Assembly: GCA_016786585.1 (NCBI GenBank)
Contig: JAEUUI010000030.1
Coordinates: 434,001 to 498,000, forward strand
DNA from: Cyclobacteriaceae bacterium
GTDB lineage: Bacteria; Bacteroidota; Bacteroidia; Cytophagales; Cyclobacteriaceae
Length of the DNA: 64,000 nt
Direction: 5' to 3'
This document shows, piece after piece, positions 8,176 to 16,884 of the stretch (within the stretch, counting starts at the first letter, position 1; each line of letters starts with the position of its first letter). The position numbers were made by a program, and so were the translations under genes. The notes beneath the pieces were generated by a model. That model ran no database searches. It was not told the origin of the DNA and saw nothing but the letters and a program-made list of their open reading frames with translations.

Positions 8176-9792
8176 ATGCGAAAATCAATTGTTCTTTTCT
8201 TTTCAGCGGTTTTAGCCGTTACCACATCCTTTGCGCAATCAAACATCAACATCGTTCCCAGGCCGGTTAAACTGGTTGCATCCAAGGGGTCGCTCGATTT
8301 ATCAAAACGTGCTGCTGCCATCGACCTCTCCGGTGCCGATGTTTCGCTGGCCATGTTTCTGGACGAGTTTCTCAAATCAAAAGATGTGGAAGCGGGCCGC
8401 GATCCGAAAACAAAAGGTTACCCGGTTAAGCTGACGATCGCAAAAGTTGATACACTGGGAGCCGAAGGCTACACGCTGTCTGTTTCCAAAAAAGGAATCT
8501 CAATCCAGGCTAACACCGAAGCCGGATTGTTTTACGGAATACAAACACTCATTCAATTAACTCCGCTAAAAGGAACAAAACTTCCGTATGTCGAGATTAC
8601 CGATTACCCGCGCTTTGCGTATCGCGGACTTCATCTCGATGTGTCACGCCACATGTTCCCGGTTGAGTTTGTAAAGAAATACATCGACCTGATGGCAAAG
8701 CATAAATTCAATCGCTTTCACTGGCACCTTACTGACGATCAGGGCTGGCGCATCGAAATAAAAAATTATCCGCAACTCCAATCCACAGCCGCGTATCGCA
8801 ACGGAACATTAATCGGGCATGCAGGTGAAAATCCTGAACGCTTCGACAACAAACGATACGGTGGCTATTACACACAGGAGGAAGTTAAAGAAGTAATCGA
8901 ATATGCGGCAGCACGTTACGTTACCATCATACCTGAAATTGAAATGCCCGGTCACGCACTGGCAGCGTTGTCAGCTTATCCGCAACTTGGATGTACCGGT
9001 GGGCCGTACGAAGCCTCGATGAAATGGGGCGTGTTCGATCCGGTGTTCTGCGCAGGCAAAGAAGAAACGTTTGTATTTCTGGAAGGCGTGCTCGATGAAG
9101 TGATTGGTTTGTTTCCCGGAAAGTACATTCATATTGGAGGCGATGAATGTCCGAAGACAAGCTGGAAAGCTTGCCCGAACTGCCAGCAGCGCATAAAAGC
9201 ACAAGGCCTGAAAGATGAACACGAACTGCAGAGCTACTTCATCAACCGCATTGAAAAATATGTAAACAGCAAAGGCAAACAGATCATCGGCTGGGATGAA
9301 ATCCTGGAAGGTGGCCTCGCTCCGAATGCAACCGTAATGAGCTGGCGTGGAGAAGAAGGCGGCATTGCTGCGGCCAAACAGAAACACACCGTTATCATGA
9401 CACCCGGCAACTGGTGTTACTTCGATCACTACCAGGATACCAGCAAAACCGAACCACTTTCCATTGGCGGTCTTACTCCCGTTCGCGAAGTGTATACCTA
9501 CGAGCCGCTGCCCGCCCAGCTAACGGGTGACGAGAGCAAATACATTCTCGGTGCGCAGGCCAATCTTTGGACAGAATACATTGAAACTCCCCAACATGCC
9601 GAATACATGGCCTACCCGCGCGCATGCGCCCTGGCCGAAGTGGTGTGGAGCCCAAAAGAAGGTAAAGACTACATCAACTTCCTTCAGCGAATGGAAACCC
9701 ACCTTCAGCGATTGAAAAACTGGAACGTGAATTGCGCCCAGCACCTTGTAAAAGAAATTGAATACCTTAAGAATCCACAGACAAAAAAATAA
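8176..9792 (+). CDS. Beta-N-acetylhexosaminidase, glycoside hydrolase family 20
   Basis: The enzyme removes terminal N-acetylglucosamine or N-acetylgalactosamine from glycans such as chitin oligomers or peptidoglycan fragments. The ATG at 8176 gives 538 residues beginning with a signal peptide (MRKSIVLFFSAVLAVTTSFA); an upstream TTG would place non-signal residues before it. A GH20b-like N-terminal domain is followed by the catalytic barrel with HWHLTDDQGWR, IPEIEMPGH and the catalytic Asp-Glu pair in GGDE (D323, E324), the pair used for substrate-assisted catalysis. It follows the giant cargo gene by 62 bases on the same strand and is followed 7 bases later by a small secreted protein gene. 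Confidence 0.95.
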   Translation: MRKSIVLFFSAVLAVTTSFAQSNINIVPRPVKLVASKGSLDLSKRAAAIDLSGADVSLAMFLDEFLKSKDVEAGRDPKTKGYPVKLTIAKVDTLGAEGYTLSVSKKGISIQANTEAGLFYGIQTLIQLTPLKGTKLPYVEITDYPRFAYRGLHLDVSRHMFPVEFVKKYIDLMAKHKFNRFHWHLTDDQGWRIEIKNYPQLQSTAAYRNGTLIGHAGENPERFDNKRYGGYYTQEEVKEVIEYAAARYVTIIPEIEMPGHALAALSAYPQLGCTGGPYEASMKWGVFDPVFCAGKEETFVFLEGVLDEVIGLFPGKYIHIGGDECPKTSWKACPNCQQRIKAQGLKDEHELQSYFINRIEKYVNSKGKQIIGWDEILEGGLAPNATVMSWRGEEGGIAAAKQKHTVIMTPGNWCYFDHYQDTSKTEPLSIGGLTPVREVYTYEPLPAQLTGDESKYILGAQANLWTEYIETPQHAEYMAYPRACALAEVVWSPKEGKDYINFLQRMETHLQRLKNWNVNCAQHLVKEIEYLKNPQTKK

Positions 9793-9799
9793 CTGCCGT

Positions 9800-10147
9800 A
9801 TGAAAACCATCGCCCGAATTTCGCTCCTGTCCATATTCGCGCTTGCGCTGATGAACTTTCAGTTGATCAAAACCCAGTTGGTCGTTACCGTTCGGAATGA
9901 GCTTGGTAATACCGAAGAAGGTGTTAAAGTGCAGTTGTACGAAACGGAGGAAGACTACAAAGCCGAAAAGAATGCAGCCTTCGAGGGCGTAACCGATAAA
10001 AAAGGTGTCGTGCGATTCAAGGAACTTAAACCGGCCTCATACTTCCTGCTGGCCCGCAAGGACGATAAAGACAACTTTGGCGGAGGCGAACAAACCGGAA
10101 AGCTGGAAGAGAGCCGGATCAATAAAGTTACCGTGATCATTCAATAA
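9800..10147 (+). CDS. Small secreted protein with a carboxypeptidase-regulatory/transthyretin-like fold
   Basis: The ATG at 9800, 7 bases after the hexosaminidase stop, gives 115 residues. The first 25 form a hydrophobic signal or anchor segment. The remainder (LVVTVRNELGNTEEGVKVQL ... GVTDKKGVVRFKELKP ... YFLLARK) reads as a single beta-sandwich of the kind found in carboxypeptidase-regulatory-like or prealbumin-like domains. Those domains bind or space other proteins at the cell surface. No catalytic motif is visible and the function is unknown. The tight spacing suggests co-transcription with the hexosaminidase gene. Confidence 0.75.
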   Translation: MKTIARISLLSIFALALMNFQLIKTQLVVTVRNELGNTEEGVKVQLYETEEDYKAEKNAAFEGVTDKKGVVRFKELKPASYFLLARKDDKDNFGGGEQTGKLEESRINKVTVIIQ

Positions 10148-10152
10148 CAAGT

Positions 10153-10695
10153 ATGCCTGCGATTGACAGAATTGAGGGGCTGGGAATGTATACAACCACG
10201 TACAACGATGAACATCCGTTCATTGCCAGGTTCTGTGAGTTGCTGGACTCCGAACGATGCTTTCATCGCGATCATCTTCCGGGACACATCACCGGCTCAG
10301 CGTGGATTCTGAACAAAAGCCGCACCCACGTTTTACTCGTTCACCATGCCAAGCTTAACAAATGGCTGCAGCCGGGTGGCCATGCCGATGGCGAAGAAAA
10401 TGTATTAAGCGTAGCCATGCGGGAGGTTAACGAAGAGACCGGCCTCGTTCATTTTAAAGAACTTGTTCCCGGGATTTTCGATCTCGACATTCATACCATT
10501 CCTGCACGGGCAGATTTCCCCGAACATCTTCATTACGACATCCGCTACGCACTCGTGGCAACCGATGACGAAAATGGTATTGAAGTCAGCGAAGAATCGC
10601 ACGATGTAAAATGGATTGCCCTGCACGAAGTGCCTGACCGTTGCGGCAACAATGCATCAATCCTGCGGATGCTCGCGAAAACAAAAGCTATTTAG
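10153..10695 (+). CDS. NUDIX hydrolase
   Basis: The 180-residue protein hydrolyses an unidentified nucleoside-diphosphate-linked substrate. A complete Nudix box is present (GGHADGEE followed by REVNEETGL, about residues 76-98), providing the Glu residues that bind the catalytic metal. The N-terminal 40 residues precede a typical beta-grasp Nudix core (SAWILNKSRTHVLLVHH). It starts 5 bases after the preceding small secreted protein gene. Its 3' end overlaps the end of a small membrane protein gene on the other strand by 8 bases. Confidence 0.9.
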   Translation: MPAIDRIEGLGMYTTTYNDEHPFIARFCELLDSERCFHRDHLPGHITGSAWILNKSRTHVLLVHHAKLNKWLQPGGHADGEENVLSVAMREVNEETGLVHFKELVPGIFDLDIHTIPARADFPEHLHYDIRYALVATDDENGIEVSEESHDVKWIALHEVPDRCGNNASILRMLAKTKAI

Positions 10696-10849
10696 AGCTT
10701 ACCACCATCAGGCAAAACGCAATCACAACCATCCAGAATTTGATACCCAGCAATGCTGGAATGATCACAATCTCAAGCTGCATCAGCACAGCGAGCAACA
10801 CAAGCAATACAGCAATAATGCGGAGCGCTGAGCGCATTTTGTTATTCAT
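10688..10849 (-). CDS. Small hydrophobic membrane protein, 53 residues
   Basis: On the - strand the ATG at 10849 opens a 53-codon frame ending at a TAG at 10688-10690. It begins with a basic end (MNNKMRSALR) and continues with two hydrophobic segments (IIAVLLVLLAVLM and KFWMVVIAFCLMVV) separated by a short turn (GIK). This is the pattern of a two-helix membrane protein rather than random shadow sequence. The stop overlaps the NUDIX stop by 8 bases in convergent arrangement. No family was recognised. Such short genes are common in Bacteroidota but expression is not proven. Confidence 0.6.
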   Translation of the reverse strand: MNNKMRSALRIIAVLLVLLAVLMQLEIVIIPALLGIKFWMVVIAFCLMVVSSK

Positions 10850-10897
10850 AGTGAGTACATTTACGACTCAAATATAAACCGCGATCAAACGAATTCA

Positions 10898-11839
10898 ATG
10901 GCCGAAACCGGTGTTGATATTGCAAAAGCAGTTGAGTTACTCACACACGATGAACTCGTAGCCATTCCCACAGAAACGGTTTACGGGTTAGCCGGCAATG
11001 CATTAAGCCGCGCAGCCGTTACAAAAATATTTTCAGTGAAGAACCGGCCACAATTCGACCCGTTGATCGTTCACGTTCCCAATCTTGAAAAAGCAAACGA
11101 CTATGTGCTCGAAATTCCCAAACACGCACGCAAGCTTGCCGGTAAATTCTGGCCCGGTCCGCTAACATTGTTATTGAAAAAGAAAAATATTATTCCTGAT
11201 CTGGTAACATCCGGCCTCGACACCGTTGGCATTCGTTGCCCGGACCATGCACTAACCCGGCAACTTCTTCAGGCACTTCCCTTTCCGCTTGCAGCACCCA
11301 GTGCAAACCCCTTCGGATATGTAAGCCCTACAAAACCGCAGCATGTTGACGAACAGCTTGGATCAAAAATTAAATACATTCTCGATGGCGGCCCCTGCCC
11401 CATCGGCATTGAATCAACCATTGTTGGATTCGAAGATTCAAAACCGGTTGTATACCGCCTGGGCGGATTGAGTCTTGAAGCAATCGAAGAAACCATTGGC
11501 CAGGTAAAGCTGATGACGCACTCAACATCAAACCCCAAAGCCCCCGGACAATTGCAAAGTCACTACGCGCCCGGCAAGAAGGTTATACTCGGTTCCATCG
11601 AACAATTACTGAAAACTCATCCTCACGGAGGAGTACTGTCGTTTCAAAAAGACTATCGTGTAACCAATCAGATCGTTCTTTCACCTTCCGGCAACCTCGA
11701 AGAAGCAGCTCAACACCTGTTTGAGTCGCTGCGCGCATTTGATAAGATCGATGCGGATGTTGTGCTCACCGAACTCGTTCCCGATCAGGGCCTTGGCCGC
11801 GCCATCAACGATCGCCTGCGAAGAGCAGCCGCAGTTTGA
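10898..11839 (+). CDS. L-threonylcarbamoyladenylate synthase (Sua5/YrdC/TsaC family)
   Basis: The enzyme makes threonylcarbamoyl-AMP from threonine, bicarbonate and ATP, the first step of t6A modification at position 37 of ANN-decoding tRNAs. The 313-residue length shows the long Sua5-type form, with a YrdC domain and a C-terminal Sua5 domain joined by a linker. Motifs include PTETVYGLAG, the basic KNRPQFDPLIVHV loop and the SANPFGYVSPT stretch that lines the nucleotide pocket. The Sua5 domain begins after the APGQLQSHYAPGK linker. The enzyme is cytoplasmic and normally essential or nearly so. Confidence 0.93.
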   Translation: MAETGVDIAKAVELLTHDELVAIPTETVYGLAGNALSRAAVTKIFSVKNRPQFDPLIVHVPNLEKANDYVLEIPKHARKLAGKFWPGPLTLLLKKKNIIPDLVTSGLDTVGIRCPDHALTRQLLQALPFPLAAPSANPFGYVSPTKPQHVDEQLGSKIKYILDGGPCPIGIESTIVGFEDSKPVVYRLGGLSLEAIEETIGQVKLMTHSTSNPKAPGQLQSHYAPGKKVILGSIEQLLKTHPHGGVLSFQKDYRVTNQIVLSPSGNLEEAAQHLFESLRAFDKIDADVVLTELVPDQGLGRAINDRLRRAAAV

Positions 11840-11851
11840 GTATATTTAAGT

Positions 11852-11902
11852 GCTGAGTGAAGCGAAGCATCCCCGATAGAGGAGATGATCTCAAGCGAAG
11901 CC
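11852..11902. repeat. Dispersed intergenic repeat, GAAGCATCCCC family
   Basis: The spacer between the Sua5-type gene and the phosphofructokinase gene carries GCGAAGCATCCCCGATAGAG and a trailing copy of AAGCGAAGCC. Related words occur at 13061-13149, 14859-14916 and, more diverged, 60282-60418, always between genes. Confidence 0.6.
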
Positions 11903-11971
11903 TAGTTTGCCGTCATGGTAGAGGAAATGATGTCAATGAGGCTTGATGACGTTGAATAAAAAACAAATAGT

Positions 11972-13057
11972 ATGAAAAAAGTACTTGTACTCACAGGTGG
12001 TGGCGATTGCCCCGGACTAAACGCAGTTATCCGCGCAGTTGCAAAACGTGCACGCAAAGAAAAGAACTGGGAAATCTTCGGCAGCATCGAAGCCTTTAAC
12101 GGGGTGCTGAACGAACCGCAGGAAATTGTTCGCCTCACCAGCAGCCGCACAAAAGGTATCCATGTAAAAGGTGGTACTATATTGAAGACAACCAACAAAT
12201 CGAACCCGATAAAATTTCCGGTAACGCAGAAAGATGGTACCGTAAAATTTGAAGACCGCTCCGATGAATTGGTAAAACGTCTGAAAGGTTTCGATGCCGT
12301 AATCAACATCGGTGGCGATGGCTCCCAGAAGATTTCTAAAGTATTGTTCGATAAAGGCATTCCCATCATTGGAGTTCCCAAAACAATCGACAACGATTTA
12401 TCAGCAACAGACATGACCTTCGGTTTTCAAACTGCAGTGCAGATTGCGTCCGATGCGTTTGATAAACTCGTTACCACAGCCGAAAGCCATCACCGCGTTA
12501 TGATCATGGAAGTAATGGGGCGCGATGCAGGCTGGATTGCTTTGCACACTGCAATTGCCGGTGGCGCTGAAATCTGTTTGATCCCGGAAATCCCGTACGA
12601 CATCAACAAGCTTGTCAAGAAAATCGAATCCCGTTATAAGAAAGGCCGCGGCTTCGTAAACATTGTTATTGCCGAAGGTGCCAAACCAAAAGAAGGAACC
12701 GTTACGGCAGCAGCCGGGGAAAAAGGGTCCGAGCACGTGCGGCTCGGTGGCGTGGCATACCAGCTTTCCAAACAACTAAAAGACGCAGGCTGTCGCGCAG
12801 AAATCCGTGAAACCGTGCTGGGCCATGTACAGCGGGGCGGAACACCTGTAGCGTTCGATCGCATCCTGGCTACGTTATTTGGTGTGAAAGCAATGGAACT
12901 GGCCATCAACGGAGAGTTCGGCAAAATGGTCGCGTACAAAAACAATTCGATCACCTACGTGTCATTCGAAGAAGCCACGCGCCAGCAACACCTCGTTAAA
13001 AAGTCGTCATACCTCGTGCAGGCAGCCAAAGGGTTAGGCATCACGTTTGGCGATTAA
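11972..13057 (+). CDS. pfkA: 6-phosphofructokinase
   Basis: The enzyme phosphorylates fructose 6-phosphate to the 1,6-bisphosphate in glycolysis. The 361-residue protein has the N-terminal LTGGGDCPGLNAVIR loop, the phosphoryl-donor loop IGGDGSQK, the catalytic PKTIDNDL motif and the substrate loop MEVMGRDAGWIAL. The donor site combines Gly in GGDG, as in ATP enzymes, with Lys in PKTIDND, as in pyrophosphate enzymes. This mix is typical of group III phosphofructokinases, some of which use ATP and others PPi, so the donor cannot be settled by reading. Phosphoglycerate kinase follows downstream on the same strand. Confidence 0.93.
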   Translation: MKKVLVLTGGGDCPGLNAVIRAVAKRARKEKNWEIFGSIEAFNGVLNEPQEIVRLTSSRTKGIHVKGGTILKTTNKSNPIKFPVTQKDGTVKFEDRSDELVKRLKGFDAVINIGGDGSQKISKVLFDKGIPIIGVPKTIDNDLSATDMTFGFQTAVQIASDAFDKLVTTAESHHRVMIMEVMGRDAGWIALHTAIAGGAEICLIPEIPYDINKLVKKIESRYKKGRGFVNIVIAEGAKPKEGTVTAAAGEKGSEHVRLGGVAYQLSKQLKDAGCRAEIRETVLGHVQRGGTPVAFDRILATLFGVKAMELAINGEFGKMVAYKNNSITYVSFEEATRQQHLVKKSSYLVQAAKGLGITFGD

Positions 13058-13060
13058 ACG

Positions 13061-13149
13061 TACCGTCATGCTGAGGGCGCATCCCGAAGCATCCCCCATA
13101 GAGGAAACGGTCCTAAGCGAAGGCAAGGAAGCATCCCCTATAGAGAAAC
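13061..13149. repeat. Dispersed intergenic repeat, GAAGCATCCCC family
   Basis: The spacer between pfkA and pgk starts with ACCGTCATGCTGAGGGCGC and then holds two copies of the GAAGCATCCCC(C/T)ATAGAG word, at about 13086 and 13129. It contains no open frame of note. Confidence 0.6.
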
Positions 13150-13221
13150 AAAACCTGACTAACCTCATTACGCCATCAACCGAAAATTCATAAATTGACT
13201 TCTTAATTATTCTCTCTCTTC

Positions 13222-14406
13222 ATGAAAACCATCAACGATATCAACTTCAATTCCAGACGAGCTTTAATCCGCGTAGATTTTAATGTGCCGCTCGATAAAA
13301 GCTTTAACGTCACGGACGACAACCGCATTCAGGCTACTATCCCCACACTGAAGAAAATCTTAAAAGATGGCGGAAGCTGCGTGCTCATGTCGCACCTCGG
13401 GCGACCAAAAGATGGTCCGGAAGAAAAATATTCGTTGAAGCATACCATCAAAAAAACAGAAGAGCTGTTGGGTGTTCCCGTAAAGTTCGCCAGCGACTGC
13501 ATCAGCGAAGAAGCATTCAAAATGTCGAACGACCTGAAGCCCGGTGAAGTATTGTTACTGGAGAACCTTCGTTTTTATAAAGAAGAAGAAAAAGGTGATG
13601 TTGGCTTTGCGCAGAAACTGGCCCGTCATGGTCATGTGTATGTAAACGATGCCTTCGGTACCGCCCACCGTGCGCACGCATCCACCACCATTGTTGCCCA
13701 GTTCTTTCAGGACAAGTGCGCAGGACTGGTCATGGCAGCCGAGCTCGACAACGCGAAAAAAGTTCTGGAAAATGCCGCGAAGCCGTTCACCGCGATCATG
13801 GGTGGAGCAAAAATTTCCGACAAGATTCTCATCATCGAAAAAATGCTTGACGTTGTCGATAACCTGATCATCGGTGGTGGTATGGCTTACACATTCTTTA
13901 AAGCGTTGGGTGGCAACATCGGTAACTCGCTGGTAGAAGCTGATAAGCTTGACCTCGCGAAAGAGCTGATCCAGAAAGCAAAAGCAAAAGGCGTTGAGCT
14001 GCACCTTCCGATCGATTCCATCATTGCTGACAAGTTCGATGCAAACGCGAACACCGATATCGCAAACAACACCGCTATTAAAGACGGCTGGATGGGGCTC
14101 GACATCGGCCCGCAGGCAAGCCAGGTATTTTCTAACGTCATTGAAGGTTCGAAAACCATTTTATGGAACGGCCCGATGGGTGTGTTTGAAATGGAGAAGT
14201 TCGAGAAGGGAACTAAAACCGTGGCCGAAGCTGTGGTGCGCGCAACAAAGAAAGGCGCCTTCTCCCTGATCGGTGGCGGTGACTCCGCAGCCGCGGTAGC
14301 CAAGTTCGGCTTCGACAACGATGTGAGCTATGTATCCACCGGTGGCGGTGCATTGCTGGAGTATTTCGAAGGCAAAGTACTGCCGGGTGTTAAGGCGTTG
14401 GAATAA
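13222..14406 (+). CDS. pgk: Phosphoglycerate kinase
   Basis: The enzyme transfers phosphate from 1,3-bisphosphoglycerate to ADP in lower glycolysis. The length of 394 residues is standard. It shows the family N-terminal signature ([13 protein letters not shown]), the substrate-binding HLGRP, the hinge [11 protein letters not shown], the LVMAAEL and GGAKISDK stretch and the C-terminal nucleotide region ([29 protein letters not shown]). Nothing is missing or truncated. It lies 164 bases downstream of pfkA, separated by a dispersed repeat, so the two may be independently transcribed. Confidence 0.97.
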   Translation: MKTINDINFNSRRALIRVDFNVPLDKSFNVTDDNRIQATIPTLKKILKDGGSCVLMSHLGRPKDGPEEKYSLKHTIKKTEELLGVPVKFASDCISEEAFKMSNDLKPGEVLLLENLRFYKEEEKGDVGFAQKLARHGHVYVNDAFGTAHRAHASTTIVAQFFQDKCAGLVMAAELDNAKKVLENAAKPFTAIMGGAKISDKILIIEKMLDVVDNLIIGGGMAYTFFKALGGNIGNSLVEADKLDLAKELIQKAKAKGVELHLPIDSIIADKFDANANTDIANNTAIKDGWMGLDIGPQASQVFSNVIEGSKTILWNGPMGVFEMEKFEKGTKTVAEAVVRATKKGAFSLIGGGDSAAAVAKFGFDNDVSYVSTGGGALLEYFEGKVLPGVKALE

Positions 14407-14457
14407 ACACGCCGGGCACGTTACATTGAGCAGGCAAAAAGACCAACAACTAAGTAC

Positions 14458-14489
14458 TTGTATTTCAGGCAGGTGAATTACTATATTTG
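14458..14489 (+). promoter_or_regulatory. Bacteroidota-type promoter for the RRM gene
   Basis: TTG at 14458-14460 is followed after 21 bases by TATATTTG at 14482-14489. This is an exact match to the TTG-N(17-23)-TAnnTTTG promoter of Bacteroidota primary sigma. It lies 54 bases before the RRM gene start. Confidence 0.7.
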
Positions 14490-14542
14490 TTTAAGCTCCT
14501 GAAAAGCTCTAAACCCAGTAGTACAATTTCCCCCCTTTCGCC

Positions 14543-14788
14543 ATGAACATTTTTGTCGCCAAGCTCAACTTTAAAACCCGTAAAGAAGATCTCGAAAAAG
14601 CCTTCAGCCAGTATGGCCAGGTTGCATCTGCCAAAGTAATTACCGATCGCGAAACCGGCCGCTCCAAAGGCTTTGGTTTTGTTGAAATGCCCAACGATGA
14701 TGAAGCCAACAAAGCTATTGCCGCGTTAAACGAAAGCGAGCTCGATGGCCGCACCATTGTCGTGAAGCCCGGCAACGCAAAACAGTAA
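14543..14788 (+). CDS. RNA-binding protein with a single RRM domain
   Basis: The 81-residue protein is one RNA-recognition motif. RNP2 is IFVAKL at residues 3-8 and RNP1 is KGFGFVEM at about 43-50, with the aromatic residues that stack on RNA bases. Small single-RRM proteins are common in Bacteroidota and cyanobacteria, are often abundant and cold- or stress-responsive, and bind many transcripts. A good promoter lies upstream and a clear terminator 25 bases downstream, so it is a monocistronic unit. Confidence 0.93.
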   Translation: MNIFVAKLNFKTRKEDLEKAFSQYGQVASAKVITDRETGRSKGFGFVEMPNDDEANKAIAALNESELDGRTIVVKPGNAKQ

Positions 14789-14813
14789 GCGTTATCCCGA
14801 TATCGTTAATCTC

Positions 14814-14838
14814 AAGCCCTGCCCGTCAGGGCTTTTTT
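14814..14838 (+). terminator. Rho-independent terminator after the RRM gene
   Basis: AAGCCCTG and CAGGGCTT form an 8-bp stem around a 5-base loop (CCCGT), followed by a run of T. Confidence 0.85.
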
Positions 14839-14858
14839 AATCCCGCCATTGAAATGGA

Positions 14859-14916
14859 TACCGTCATGCTTCTCCCGACTTGTCGGGAGAAGCATCCCCC
14901 GATAGAGAAAATGATC
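14859..14916. repeat. Dispersed repeat with a 14-bp perfect inverted repeat
   Basis: ATGCTTCTCCCGAC (14866-14879) and its exact complement GTCGGGAGAAGCAT (14882-14895) surround two bases. The element is framed by ACCGTC and CCCCCGATAGAG, the same words as in the repeats at 11852 and 13061. It may act as a second hairpin behind the terminator. Confidence 0.65.
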
Positions 14917-14994
14917 CCCGAATAATATTCCTTTCCGGTATACACCACACATACCGTATTGTTTAATGCTTTCGGAAATGTTTAATATGCAGCC

Positions 14995-16464
14995 ATGTTT
15001 GGAGAGCGGATATTTCAATCGGCAAAAATTACAGGCTTCATCCTCGGGCCGATACTCTTTTTACTCGTCTACATCGTTGTTCCCGAAACCTTCATCTCCC
15101 CGGTCGCCTACAAAGTGCTAGCAGTCGCTGCGTGGATCATCACCTGGTGGGTAACCGATGCCATCTCGTTTTCGGTTACTGCCCTGCTTCCGTTAATTCT
15201 GTTTCCATTACTGGGCGTAATGTCTGCACCGAAAGCAGCTGCACCCTACGCAAACCCGATCATCTTTTTATTCATGGGCGGATTTTTCATTGCACTTGCG
15301 CTGGAAAAGCACCGCCTCCACGAACGCATCGCGTTAAACCTCATCCGGCTCACAGGAACATCCGGCAACGGAATCATTTTAGGATTCATGATCGCCACAG
15401 CCTTCATCAGCATGTGGATCAGCAACACCGCCACCGCCATGATGATGCTGCCGATTGCCGTATCCGTAATCAAGCTCATCATTCCCGAAAAGAACATGCT
15501 GGCCGAAGGCCGGTTGTCGGGCGAACAGAACTTTGCATTAGGCCTCATGCTCGCGGTAGGGTATGCCGCCACCCTGGGCGGACTCGCCACCATCATCGGC
15601 ACACCTCCGAATGTTGTGTTCATCGGTTTGCTCAATGAATTCAACGGGCAACAGATTCCGTTCGGAGACTGGATGCTCGTGGGTGTTCCCGTGTCGCTTG
15701 CGCTGATTATTGCAAACTATTTTATTGTCACCCGAATCCTGTTTCCCAACAAGCTCAACAACGTACAGGGATCAGCCCAGCTGATCCGCACCCGGCTCAC
15801 TGAACTCGGGCCCATGCAGAAAGAAGAAAAACTCGTGCTCGTAATCTTCTCGCTCACTTCCTTCTTCTGGATCCTCCAGCAACTGTTCAACGAAGTAATC
15901 TTTCGCACAGAAGTTTTGAACGACACCAACATTGCCATGGCCGGAGGGCTGCTCATGTTTATCGTTCCGGTAAACCTGAAAGAAGCGCGGTTCATTCTGC
16001 ATTGGGAAGACACCCGCAACATGGCGTGGGGCATCCTGATTTTATTCGGGGGCGGACTTTGCCTGGCAGAAGGCATGGCCCAGGCCAAAATCATTGAAGC
16101 CGTGGGCAGCTGGATTGTGTCACAAACCGAATTCAATAGCTGGTTTGTGTTATTGCTGATTGTGGTAACCGTGGTGCTTTCAGAAATGATGAGCAACGTG
16201 GCACTCGTGAATATTTTCATCCCCGTTGTTTTTGGAATCGCGCAGGGGCTTAACATGAATCCTGTGCTGCTCGCATTACCGATCACGCTGGCGGCAAGCA
16301 TCGGCTTCATGTTCCCGATTGCTACACCGCCCAACGCCATCGTATTCTCCAGCGGCTATATCCGCATGAAAGACATGGTGCGTGCCGGGTTGCTGCTGAA
16401 CATCGTTTCGATTATCATCATCTGGGTGGCTTCGATCACGCTGGTGCAATGGGTGTTTGAGTAA
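14995..16464 (+). CDS. SLC13-family anion permease (dicarboxylate/sulfate type)
   Basis: This inner-membrane carrier has 489 residues, about eleven hydrophobic segments and two re-entrant hairpin loops. It belongs to the DASS/SLC13 family, which couples Na+ to uptake of dicarboxylates, citrate or sulfate. The first substrate and sodium motif is intact (WISNTATAMMM); the second repeat reads MMSNVALVN, with Val in place of the usual Thr. The C-terminal ATPPNAIVFSSG loop is also present. The altered second motif makes the exact substrate uncertain. The gene is alone between a repeat element and the A+T-rich island that begins right after it. Confidence 0.9.
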   Translation: MFGERIFQSAKITGFILGPILFLLVYIVVPETFISPVAYKVLAVAAWIITWWVTDAISFSVTALLPLILFPLLGVMSAPKAAAPYANPIIFLFMGGFFIALALEKHRLHERIALNLIRLTGTSGNGIILGFMIATAFISMWISNTATAMMMLPIAVSVIKLIIPEKNMLAEGRLSGEQNFALGLMLAVGYAATLGGLATIIGTPPNVVFIGLLNEFNGQQIPFGDWMLVGVPVSLALIIANYFIVTRILFPNKLNNVQGSAQLIRTRLTELGPMQKEEKLVLVIFSLTSFFWILQQLFNEVIFRTEVLNDTNIAMAGGLLMFIVPVNLKEARFILHWEDTRNMAWGILILFGGGLCLAEGMAQAKIIEAVGSWIVSQTEFNSWFVLLLIVVTVVLSEMMSNVALVNIFIPVVFGIAQGLNMNPVLLALPITLAASIGFMFPIATPPNAIVFSSGYIRMKDMVRAGLLLNIVSIIIIWVASITLVQWVFE

Positions 16465-16573
16465 GTGGGTAAGGCAAAAATTCCCTAAATTGAGTAATAG
16501 AATAAAGACTATGTGCCATATAGCCTGGAGCCAAACGTTAGGTGCAAGGCGGTCTGACAAATGACTCAAGACA

Positions 16574-16762
16574 ATGGAAGGAATAGAAAACTTTTATGGT
16601 TACTTCAATTTAGTTCTTGGTACAATTATGACATTGATTGGATTCAAAGTATACCGACCATTTAAAAAAGAAAAGGAGGAAGAGACTTATAGGAAATTTG
16701 GTAATCTGTACAAATTCGGTGGAATTGCGCTAATCATATGGGGATTAATTAAGATATTTTGA
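16574..16762 (+). CDS. Small two-helix membrane protein of the A+T-rich island
   Basis: The 62-residue product has a hydrophobic segment (YFNLVLGTIMTLIGFKVY), a charged middle (KKEKEEETYRK) and a second hydrophobic segment (GGIALIIWGLIKIF). It looks like a two-helix membrane protein with a cytoplasmic or periplasmic loop rich in Lys and Glu. I recognise no family. It is the first gene after the SLC13 carrier, and its leader carries the first boundary core (AACGTTAGGT, 35 bases before the start). Confidence 0.65.
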   Translation: MEGIENFYGYFNLVLGTIMTLIGFKVYRPFKKEKEEETYRKFGNLYKFGGIALIIWGLIKIF

Positions 16763-16832
16763 ATTATTCCAGAAACATTAAAGTCTCATTTGGACTGATA
16801 GACATCAATAAATTAAAAATGAATTGGACATC

Positions 16833-16884
16833 TTGGTAAAACAAATGATTTATAGCCAAAAGTTGTGGGTAATTTTTCTGGACA
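16833..16884 (+). repeat. Boundary repeat, copy 1
   Basis: This stretch runs from TTGGTAAA through TTATAGCCAAA and AGTTGTGGG to the next start codon. By eye it matches 18704-18757 at about 36 of 46 aligned positions, although the two flanking genes are unrelated. It is the clearest evidence that junctions in this island share an origin. Confidence 0.6.

Noticed and set aside
15717-16340. Long - strand frame within the SLC13 gene
   Set aside because: Antisense shadow of a G+C-rich membrane gene; no start signal or family features.
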